From positions 1 through 5,575 of the forward strand of contig JAJRSN010000265.1 of the NCBI GenBank assembly GCA_024278715.1: a DNA stretch of 5,575 bases. Reading direction: 5' to 3'. The stretch is from Calditrichota bacterium. Lineage in GTDB: Bacteria > Calditrichota > Calditrichia > Calditrichales > Calditrichaceae. The position numbers and the translations under genes were made by a program. The notes under the pieces were generated by a model. It was not told where the DNA came from. It ran no database searches and saw nothing but the letters and a program-made list of their open reading frames with translations. Position 1 is the first letter of the stretch. Every line of letters begins with the position of its first letter. Shown in pieces: positions 1 to 5,182 of this stretch.

Positions 1-76
1 AAGCACAGGGCAGAGAGCAGAGGGCAGGAGTAGTAGGCAGTAAGCATAAGCAATAAGCAGTAGGTAGTAGGTAGAA
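1..76. repeat. Degenerate purine-rich 7-bp tandem repeat array
   Basis: The left edge divides into consecutive units of about seven bases: AAGCACA, GGGCAGA, GAGCAGA, GGGCAGG, AGTAGTA, GGCAGTA, AGCATA (one base short), AGCAATA, AGCAGTA, GGTAGTA, GGTAGAA. Most units fit a loose RGYARTA/RGCAGA pattern and the + strand is strongly purine-biased. No reading frame of use crosses it. The array probably continues to the left of the window. Such heptamer arrays are known between genes in several bacterial groups (for example the STRR repeats of cyanobacteria). Their function is generally unknown, and slipped-strand expansion is the likely origin. Confidence 0.7.
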
Positions 77-174
77 AATAGTGGAATGTTTTTTTAAGGG
101 TTAAATGCTTTTTTATTTTCCAAAAAATAACTTGGCTGGATTATTTAAGATTTTGAGCAATGATGAAGATAACT

Positions 175-245
175 CATTACGCATTACGCATTACGCATTA
201 CGCATTACGATTAACGATTAACCCATATACGCTTAACGCTTAACG
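175..245. repeat. 7-bp tandem repeat array, CATTACG then ATTAACG/CTTAACG units
   Basis: Five perfect tandem copies of CATTACG occupy 175-209. They are followed by ATTAACG (210-216), ATTAACC (217-223), an 8-base CATATACG (224-231) and two copies of CTTAACG (232-245). The period stays at seven while the unit drifts, as expected from slippage plus point mutation. The array ends 22 bp before the start codon of the TrkA-type gene and 12 bp before its ribosome site, so if the promoter lies further left it would be transcribed into the 5' leader. The unit differs from that of the array at 1-76, from which it is separated by about 98 bp of AT-rich sequence with no feature I can name. Confidence 0.85.
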
Positions 246-267
246 AATTTAAACGTCGGAGTAAAAA

Positions 268-954
268 ATGAATAAATTTTTAATTATCGGTTTGGGAATT
301 TTTGGACGCGAATTGGCGGTCAGTTTGATTGAAAAAGGCGCTGAAGTAATTGCCGTGGACCAAAAAATGGAATTAGTTGAAGAGATACAGGATCAGGTAA
401 CTTATGCCATTCGTCTGGACGCGATGGACGAAAAAGCCCTCGGCAGCATCGGCGTCGAAGATATTGATGTGGGGGTCGTCTGCATCGGAGAGAATTTTGA
501 ATCGAATCTGTTAGCCGCGGTCCATTTGAAAAAATTGGGTGTAAAAACCGTAATCGCCAGATCCTCGAATCCGACCCAGGCAAAAATTTTACAGGCGGTG
601 GGAGTTGATCTGGTCATTACTCCGGAAATGGAAGCAGCCGAGCGGTTATCGTATCGTTTGATGCATCAGGGATTATTGGACATTACTTACATTGGCGGAG
701 AAACCGTGGCGGCAAAGATTCAGGTGCCGGAGGTGTTTGTCGGAAAAACGCCGGCTGAATTGGAGTTAAGATCAAAATTCGGCGTTAACCTGATAGCTAT
801 TCATACTCCGCAGGAGGGAAAAGACGGCAGACAATTGCCTCCGATTATTAACAACAATCCCGACGCCAATACGATTTTCAAAGAAAATGATGTTCTTGTT
901 TTGATCGGTAGAAATCGGGATTTGCAGAAGATAACTAAGCTTCATAACAAGTAA
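268..954 (+). CDS. trkA: TrkA/KtrA-family potassium-uptake regulatory subunit (RCK domain protein)
   Basis: This is probably the cytoplasmic nucleotide-binding subunit that gates a Trk/Ktr potassium channel (TrkH or KtrB). Residues 1-130 form a Rossmann-type TrkA_N domain with the dinucleotide loop GLGIFG (8-13). Acidic Asp31 ends the second strand where the ribose of NAD(H) or ATP/ADP is bound. The usual GDATD-like turn is altered to LDAMD (50-54). Residues about 140-228 look like the TrkA_C ligand-sensing domain, ending in the typical DVLVLIG strand (208-214). The length of 228 residues fits single-RCK KtrA proteins and is about half of E. coli TrkA. The ATG is supported by GGAG at 258-261, and an in-frame TAA at 262-264 rules out an earlier start. 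No membrane partner is present in the window; it may lie outside. Family assignment is firm; the choice between Trk and Ktr is not. Confidence 0.9.
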   Translation: MNKFLIIGLGIFGRELAVSLIEKGAEVIAVDQKMELVEEIQDQVTYAIRLDAMDEKALGSIGVEDIDVGVVCIGENFESNLLAAVHLKKLGVKTVIARSSNPTQAKILQAVGVDLVITPEMEAAERLSYRLMHQGLLDITYIGGETVAAKIQVPEVFVGKTPAELELRSKFGVNLIAIHTPQEGKDGRQLPPIINNNPDANTIFKENDVLVLIGRNRDLQKITKLHNK

Positions 955-997
955 ATAATGTCGGGGATTAATATTTTGTAAAAAACCCGAATTTTAC

Positions 998-1028
998 TTG
1001 ACTTTAAAACTTTGAAAGAATAAATTTG
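998..1028 (+). promoter_or_regulatory. Candidate promoter of the tRNA-Arg gene
   Basis: TTGACT at 998-1003 is a good -35 box. After 17 bp comes TAAATT (1021-1026), which matches TATAAT at four of six positions. The same bases also read TAAATTTG (1021-1028), which fits the TAnnTTTG -7 element of Bacteroidota promoters, with TTG 20 bp upstream. Either reading puts the transcription start around 1033, giving a leader of roughly 20 nt before the mature tRNA. This is motif matching only. Confidence 0.4.
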
Positions 1029-1051
1029 CGTCCACTTCAGAATCGTAAAGC

Positions 1052-1125
1052 GCGCCTGTAGCTCAATTGGATAGAGCGTTGGATTCCGGTTCCAAAGGTT
1101 GGGGGTTCGATTCCCTCCAGGCGCA
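1052..1125 (+). tRNA. tRNA-Arg, anticodon CCG
   Basis: A full cloverleaf can be drawn. The acceptor stem GCGCCTG (1052-1058) pairs perfectly with CAGGCGC (1118-1124). The D stem is GCTC (1061-1064) with GAGC (1074-1077), and the D loop contains GG. The anticodon stem is TTGGA (1079-1083) with TCCAA (1091-1095), around the seven-base loop TTCCGGT, so the anticodon at 1086-1088 is CCG, which reads the Arg codon CGG. The variable loop is short (AGGTT, 1096-1100). The T stem GGGGG with CCCTC has one G-T pair, and its loop is TTCGATT. The discriminator is A1125. The next bases are CAA, so CCA is not encoded and must be added enzymatically. It stands alone, with no other tRNA in the window. Confidence 0.97.
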
Positions 1126-1331
1126 CAAATTGATACAGGTTTAACGCACAGGTCGGTAATTTAGAAATTGGAGCAAGAAGCGCAAAAAAGAATTTATGGC
1201 TACGGTTATTTAATCGCCGATTTTTATTGTTGTAATCTTCTTACCCGATCCCTTCGCCTATCGATAGAAACAGATTTAATAAAGACTCTGTTAACTAATT
1301 TAACTAAAAGAGGAAAATAAAAGAGGCATCT
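1126..1331 (+). other. Intergenic leader between tRNA-Arg and proS
   Basis: These 206 bp hold no gene I can support; the only ATG of note (1196) opens a five-codon frame. An imperfectly placed inverted repeat, AACAGA (1269-1274) and TCTGTT (1287-1292) with a 12-base spacer, and a short direct repeat TTAACTAA/TTAACTAA (1291-1298, 1300-1307) lie just before proS. I found neither a T-box signature nor a convincing terminator after the tRNA. A proS promoter is presumably here but I could not choose one with confidence. Confidence 0.4.
1306..1326 (+). promoter_or_regulatory. Tandem ribosome-binding-like motif before proS
   Basis: AAAAGAGG occurs twice, at 1306-1313 and 1319-1326, thirteen bases apart. 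Only the second copy sits at a normal distance (5 nt) from the ATG at 1332. An in-frame TAA at 1305-1307, with no start codon between it and 1332, fixes the proS start. The upstream copy may be chance or a standby site. Confidence 0.6.
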
Positions 1332-2762
1332 ATGGCTGAAAAGATTACCCCACGCAATGTTGACTATTCACGCTGGTACACCGATGTTGTATTACAGGCA
1401 AAATTAGCGGATTATTCTCCGGTTAAGGGTGCGATGGTCATTCGTCCCAACGGTTACGCTATTTGGGAAATGATTCAACAAAATCTGGACCGCATGTTTA
1501 AAGAGACCGGTCATGTAAATGCCTATTTTCCGTTGCTCATTCCCGAAAGTTTTATGCGCAAAGAAGCCGAGCATGTGGAAGGCTTTTCTCCCGAATGCGC
1601 CATTGTGACTATCGGCGGCGGGCAGGAATTGGAAGAAAGACTCTATATTCGCCCCACTTCCGAAACGATCATCTGGAGCATGTACAAAAAGTGGATAATG
1701 AGCTATCGCGATTTACCGATTCTTATTAATCAGTGGGCAAACGTAATGCGCTGGGAACTGCGTACAAGGCTGTTTTTAAGAACTTCCGAATTTTTATGGC
1801 AAGAAGGTCACACAGCTCACGCCGCTTACCAAGAAGCCGAGGAAGAAGCGCTTAAAATCTTAAAAATCTACAAAACATTTGCGGAAGAATATTTGGCAAT
1901 TCCTGTAATTGCGGGTAAAAAAAGCGAAGCCGAAAAATTTGCCGGCGCTTTGCACACCTATTCCATCGAAGCCATGATGCAGGACCGCAAAGCGTTGCAA
2001 GCCGGAACATCGCATAATTTGGGACAAAATTTTGCCAAGGCTTTTGATGTCAAATTTCAGGACAAAGACGGAAAACTGCAGTACGTCTGGGCAACTTCGT
2101 GGGGAGTAAGCACCCGTCTGGTGGGCGCACTGATTATGACCCACGCCGATGATAACGGTTTGGTATTGCCTCCTAAAATCGCCCAGCGGCAAATTGTCAT
2201 CGTTCCTATTTGGAGGGGCGAAGAGGAGAAAAAACAGGTTCTTGCTTACGCTAACGAGGTAAAAGAGACGCTCGGTAAAGAATTTACAGTTATCCTCGAC
2301 GATCGCGACCAGTATAAGCCGGGTTACAAATTCGCGGAATGGGAATTGCAGGGCATCCCGGTGCGTTTGGAAATAGGACCTAAAGACGTGGCTAAAAACG
2401 GCATGGTAATGGTACGCAGAGATTTGATGAAAAAAGAATTTATCCCGAAAAACGGGGTTTTGGAAACCGTCCGCGGGACGCTTGAAAGAATGCAAAAGGA
2501 AATGCTGGAAAATGCTCGTAAGTTCCAGCAAGAATATACTCATATTGTCGATGACTATAAGGAATTTAAGAAGACAATAGAAGAAGAAGGCGGTTTTGTA
2601 AAAAGCCACTGGTGCGCTAATCCCGAATGCGAAGCCAAAATTAAAGACGATACCAAAGCGACTATTCGGAATATTCCCTTTGATCGGGAAGAGGAAAAAG
2701 GCAAGTGCATTATCTGCGGATCCGAATCGGAAGGCAGGGTAATTTTTGCAAAAGCATATTAA
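1332..2762 (+). CDS. proS: Prolyl-tRNA synthetase, archaeal/eukaryotic-type (ProS type 3)
   Basis: Cytoplasmic class II aminoacyl-tRNA synthetase that activates proline with ATP and charges tRNA-Pro. The N-terminal catalytic core opens with DYSRWYTDVV (11-20) and carries RPTSE (107-111), the TXE-type loop. Motif 2 is around MRWE (139-142) followed by RTSEFLWQEGHT (150-161). The active-site stretch GTSHNLGQNFAKAF lies at 225-238. Motif 3 is in WGVSTRLVGAL (257-267), with Arg262 contacting ATP. An anticodon-binding domain starts near QIVIVPI (287-293). The C-terminal domain has a four-cysteine pattern, C428, C433, C459 and C462, suited to zinc, and ends in a tyrosine (476), as is usual for this type. 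The 476-residue length is normal and the editing insertion of the E. coli-type enzyme is absent. ATG 1332 has GAGG 5 nt upstream. Confidence 0.97.
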   Translation: MAEKITPRNVDYSRWYTDVVLQAKLADYSPVKGAMVIRPNGYAIWEMIQQNLDRMFKETGHVNAYFPLLIPESFMRKEAEHVEGFSPECAIVTIGGGQELEERLYIRPTSETIIWSMYKKWIMSYRDLPILINQWANVMRWELRTRLFLRTSEFLWQEGHTAHAAYQEAEEEALKILKIYKTFAEEYLAIPVIAGKKSEAEKFAGALHTYSIEAMMQDRKALQAGTSHNLGQNFAKAFDVKFQDKDGKLQYVWATSWGVSTRLVGALIMTHADDNGLVLPPKIAQRQIVIVPIWRGEEEKKQVLAYANEVKETLGKEFTVILDDRDQYKPGYKFAEWELQGIPVRLEIGPKDVAKNGMVMVRRDLMKKEFIPKNGVLETVRGTLERMQKEMLENARKFQQEYTHIVDDYKEFKKTIEEEGGFVKSHWCANPECEAKIKDDTKATIRNIPFDREEEKGKCIICGSESEGRVIFAKAY

Positions 2763-2841
2763 CGGTTAATAAATTGAGGAAAAGGGCTTGCCGAAAAAAC
2801 CTTGAATGAAAAGGAATTAAGGAAGAAACTTTTTAAATCCA

Positions 2842-2872
2842 TTGACGTTACCAAGTTGATGTAAACTAAATA
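2842..2872 (+). promoter_or_regulatory. Weak candidate promoter of the rhomboid gene
   Basis: TTGACG (2842-2847) is a good -35 box. The downstream sequence is AT-rich and offers TAAATA (2867-2872) after a long 19-bp spacer or TAAACT (2862-2867) after a short 14-bp spacer; neither spacing is ideal. Either would start transcription only about 7-12 nt before the ATG at 2886, leaving a very short leader. No terminator is visible between proS and this point, so read-through from proS is an equally simple explanation. Confidence 0.25.
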
Positions 2873-2885
2873 AAGAAAAAACATT

Positions 2886-3722
2886 ATGTACAATAACGGA
2901 CCTTATCGGCTTCGCCCGGGCGGAATGTTGCCGCCCGCTGTAAAGAACATTATTTTCGCCAACGCAATCATCTGGTTTATGATGATAATGAACTATGGGC
3001 TAAGAACCTTTATGCTGCAGCAATTTGCCCTGGATCGGATTGGCGTCGTCTATCAGTTTAAGATCTGGCAGCTTGTTACTTACATGTTTTTGCACGATCC
3101 CAACGGATTTATGCATGTCTTTTTAAATATGTTGTTCTTGTGGATGTTTGGCGCGGAGCTGGAGCGTGAATGGGGCACCCGCGAATTTTTAAAATATTAT
3201 TTTATTACCGGGATAGGCGCAGGAATCTTAAACATCGTTCTTTCTTCAAGCCCCACAATCGGAGCCTCGGGAGCTGTTTACGGCGTTATGCTTGCTTATG
3301 CCCTGCGTTACCCCAACCGTTATATTTACATCTACTTTTTGTTTCCGGTTAAAATTAAATACTTTATGGCTTTTTTGGCGCTGATCTCATTCTTTTCCAC
3401 ATTCGGTTCCTATGGCGACGGCATTGCTCACGCCGCTCATCTCGGCGGTATTGTAATCGGATATATCTACTTAAAATACTGGTATCTGTTTTACAAAATC
3501 AAAGATAGCTTTAGTCAAATAAAAACCAAAACCGACCGCACCAGAATGAAATACACAAAAGGAGGCGGCGAAGACAAGGTGGAATATTATCGAAGAGTGA
3601 TCGACGAGTTATTAGACAAAATTAACCGCGTAGGCTATTTGAATTTAACGGAAGAAGAAAAAAAGCTTTTAGAGGAGGGGAGTAATTACCTCAGAAAGCA
3701 CGACAAAAAAAATTATAATTAG
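2886..3722 (+). CDS. Rhomboid-family intramembrane serine protease with helical C-terminal extension
   Basis: Six-helix membrane protease that cleaves membrane proteins within or next to a transmembrane segment; its substrate is unknown. Membrane segments fall near 21-38, 75-93, 101-121, 126-141, 147-172 and 183-203. The catalytic serine is Ser128 in GASG (126-129). The catalytic histidine is most likely His185 in HAAHLGG (182-188). HVFLN (77-81) gives the His and Asn of helix 2 that stabilise the oxyanion. The loop-1 WR motif appears as WQLVTYMFLH (61-70). After helix 6 a basic linker leads to a charged helical tail (about 230-275) resembling the domain I recall as DUF6576. The start is fixed by an in-frame TAA at 2871-2873 and by the family-like LPPAVKN (15-21) close to the N-terminus. 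No Shine-Dalgarno sequence is visible before the ATG, unlike its neighbours. A small cysteine-rich gene follows 33 bp downstream, probably in the same transcript. Confidence 0.93.
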   Translation: MYNNGPYRLRPGGMLPPAVKNIIFANAIIWFMMIMNYGLRTFMLQQFALDRIGVVYQFKIWQLVTYMFLHDPNGFMHVFLNMLFLWMFGAELEREWGTREFLKYYFITGIGAGILNIVLSSSPTIGASGAVYGVMLAYALRYPNRYIYIYFLFPVKIKYFMAFLALISFFSTFGSYGDGIAHAAHLGGIVIGYIYLKYWYLFYKIKDSFSQIKTKTDRTRMKYTKGGGEDKVEYYRRVIDELLDKINRVGYLNLTEEEKKLLEEGSNYLRKHDKKNYN

Positions 3723-3740
3723 ATACAGGCTTTCTTTTGT

Positions 3741-3750
3741 AAGGAGGTGA
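3741..3750 (+). promoter_or_regulatory. Full-length Shine-Dalgarno sequence that decides the start of the small cysteine-rich gene
   Basis: AAGGAGGTGA is the complete complement of the usual 16S rRNA 3' tail. It lies 5 nt before ATG 3756. A GTG at 3747-3749 is in the same frame but is part of this site, so it cannot be the start; translation should begin at 3756. It is by far the strongest such site in the window. Confidence 0.9.
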
Positions 3751-3755
3751 AACTT

Positions 3756-3992
3756 ATGAGTTATCATGAGAACTTAACTTGTGGGTGCTCGGATTGCCAT
3801 TATAATCATGATGCGCTTTGCTACAAAGAATCCATTACATTGGATTTGAACGGTACTTGCGAAGATATGGTTACTTGCGATGATTTTGATTGTCAGGATT
3901 GTGAATTTTTCGATTTCTGCAAAAAAGAGAAAAAATACAATTCCACGGCGTTTACATCCAATGAGGATTATTATAACGAAGATGAATATTAA
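3756..3992 (+). CDS. Small cysteine-rich DUF1540-like protein, possible metal binder
   Basis: This is a 78-residue soluble protein of unknown function with nine cysteines, at 9, 11, 14, 22, 35, 41, 46, 49 and 55. Cys9, Cys14, Asn17, Cys22, Ile27 and the TCDDF stretch (40-44) keep the spacing I remember for DUF1540, a short four-cysteine domain common in Firmicutes and thought to bind metal. That match is from memory. After the domain comes a second cluster, CQDCEFFDFC (46-55), then a short lysine-rich segment (56-60) and an acidic, tyrosine-rich tail (69-78). There is no signal peptide or membrane segment. The ATG at 3756 is chosen over an in-frame GTG at 3747, which lies inside the ribosome site. 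The gene is 33 bp behind the rhomboid gene and 14 bp ahead of a strong terminator, so it is probably the last gene of that transcript. Zinc or iron binding is inference. Confidence 0.8.
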   Translation: MSYHENLTCGCSDCHYNHDALCYKESITLDLNGTCEDMVTCDDFDCQDCEFFDFCKKEKKYNSTAFTSNEDYYNEDEY

Positions 3993-4006
3993 TCCGCTAT
4001 TTATTT

Positions 4007-4037
4007 AAAAAAATCCGCTGGTCAGGCGGATTTTTTT
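4007..4037. terminator. Bidirectional intrinsic terminator between convergent genes
   Basis: The left arm runs A4007-C4018 (seven A, then TCCGC) and pairs perfectly with the right arm G4026-T4037 (GCGGA, then seven T). This gives a 12-bp stem around a 7-base loop, TGGTCAG. On the + strand the T run follows the GC part of the stem; on the - strand the complement of the A run does the same, so it can end transcripts from both sides. It lies between the small cysteine-rich gene and the GNAT gene, and bases 4036-4037 are also part of the GNAT gene's stop codon. Confidence 0.92.
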
Positions 4038-5166
4038 ATTGTAACGGATAGGAATAAATTCGATATGTTTTGTAAAGTTCCGAACCAAAGGTCTGAATTG
4101 CGCTATTCATCGGATGATTATCTTCTAATATCCATGAAAGCTCGCCCCAGGTGTACCCCTTTTTATCGGCGCGCTGAATAGTCTCGATGTAAAAAATCGC
4201 TCCCAGCCCGAGATGCTGATATTTCCGCTTAACCCCAAGCGTTATAACCCGCACGGTCTTAATCTTTTTCATTCCGAATAATAATTTGAAAATACCAAAG
4301 GGAAGAAGACGACCGTTTGGGATTTTTTGTAAAATTTCGTTTAGGTTGGGTATGGTTAAAACAAAAGCAATCGGTTCGTCGCCCTTTTCGGCAATAATCA
4401 AAAGGTCTTCGTCAACAATGGGTTTCAGTTGATCCGCCAGATGGTCAATTTCGGCGTCGGTGAACGGCACAAAGCCCCAATTTTTACTCCAGGCGTCATT
4501 ATAAATTTCTTTTATCAGTTTCACTTCCTGATCGAGTTTTTTTAAATTTGCCGTTCGGAAGGTAATGCTGTGCCGCTCTTTTATTTTTTCAGCCACCCGT
4601 ATCATTTTTTCGGAAATATTTTTTAAAGCCATTTCCGTGGAAAGCAGCCATGCGTAAAGATCTTTAGCCTTGGTTTGCCCGAAGCCTTCGACCAGGGCGG
4701 GGTAATAGTCGGGGTTGTGCGTCATCATGATATAAGGAGGGGTATCAAAGCCTTTGATGAGTAAACCGCATTCATCGTTAGTTGAGGGATTCATTGGACC
4801 GAGCATGGAATCGAGACCCTTTCCCTTTAGCCAGTCAGCCGCGGCTTGAAAAAGAGCGTTTGCCACCTGTTGATCGTTGATTGATTCGAAAAATCCCCAA
4901 AAGCCTGCCTTGTCGTTGTGGAAGCGATTGTGATTGTCGTTTTTAATCGCCGCTATTCTGCCCACAATCTCCCCGTCTTTTTTTGCTAAAAAAAGTTCCG
5001 CTTCGGCGTGTTGGAAAAACGGATTTTTCTTGGGGTTTAACATATCCGCACGTTCCATGCGCAGCGGGCTGACCCAATTGGGTGTGTTTGCGTTAATCTT
5101 CCATTCAAAGTCAATGAATTGCTTCCGTTCTTTTTTAGTGCGAACGGCAAAAACTTCGACAGCCAT
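4036..5166 (-). CDS. GNAT-fold acyltransferase-like protein, candidate N-acyltransferase of a sphingolipid-type pathway
   Basis: A 376-residue soluble protein with no signal peptide. It appears to be built from two GNAT-like halves. The N-terminal half (about 1-175) has the family blocks PNWVSPL (29-35), PKKNPFFQHAE (45-55), GEIVGRIAA (65-73), LGPMNPSTND (122-131) and DTPPYIMMTHNPDYY (141-155). The C-terminal half (about 200-376) ends in a clearer acyl-CoA site: LGVKRKYQHLGLGA (310-323), with QxxGxG at 317-322, and a motif-B-like segment around EDNHPMNSAI (348-357). The substrate is not shown by sequence. I recall this family beside serine palmitoyltransferase-like genes and believe the Caulobacter ceramide synthase is a relative; the neighbour upstream fits that. 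GAGG lies 8 nt before ATG 5166. The gene is 16 bp behind the synthase, so an operon is likely. An unrelated acylation role remains possible. Confidence 0.85.
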   Translation of the reverse strand: MAVEVFAVRTKKERKQFIDFEWKINANTPNWVSPLRMERADMLNPKKNPFFQHAEAELFLAKKDGEIVGRIAAIKNDNHNRFHNDKAGFWGFFESINDQQVANALFQAAADWLKGKGLDSMLGPMNPSTNDECGLLIKGFDTPPYIMMTHNPDYYPALVEGFGQTKAKDLYAWLLSTEMALKNISEKMIRVAEKIKERHSITFRTANLKKLDQEVKLIKEIYNDAWSKNWGFVPFTDAEIDHLADQLKPIVDEDLLIIAEKGDEPIAFVLTIPNLNEILQKIPNGRLLPFGIFKLLFGMKKIKTVRVITLGVKRKYQHLGLGAIFYIETIQRADKKGYTWGELSWILEDNHPMNSAIQTFGSELYKTYRIYSYPLQ

Positions 5167-5182
5167 TTTTTAAATCCTCATA

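Noticed and set aside
113..130. Inverted repeat TTATTTT-CCAA-AAAATAA between the two heptamer arrays
   Set aside because: The arms are entirely A/T in AT-rich DNA and there is no T tract after a GC stem, so it is neither a convincing terminator nor a regulatory site.
175..245. CRISPR-like reading of the CATTACG array
   Set aside because: The units are 7 bp and directly adjacent with no spacers, so this is a simple tandem repeat.
320..617. Two overlapping - strand frames within the TrkA-type gene
   Set aside because: Both are Arg/Pro/Ser-rich antisense shadows of a gene with clear RCK motifs.
961..995. Possible terminator after the TrkA-type gene: TCGGG (961-965) and CCCGA (986-990) followed by ATTTT
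   Set aside because: The stem is only 5 bp, with a 20-base loop and a weak T run; too poor to call, though some termination before the tRNA promoter is expected.
1126..1331. T-box or other riboswitch before the aminoacyl-tRNA synthetase gene
   Set aside because: I found no T-box core sequence (AGGGTGGNACCGCG-like) and no terminator/antiterminator pair.
1860..2609. 249-codon open frame on the - strand inside proS
   Set aside because: It is antisense to a complete, highly conserved prolyl-tRNA synthetase, is rich in Phe as expected from the reverse of Lys/Glu codons, and shows no domain or ribosome site.
3747..3755. GTG start extending the cysteine-rich protein by three residues
   Set aside because: The GTG is part of the AAGGAGGTGA ribosome site itself; ATG 3756 is correctly spaced from it.
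4934..5173. 79-codon + strand frame antisense to the start of the GNAT gene
   Set aside because: It is a shadow of the well-supported - strand gene, with no recognisable motif.
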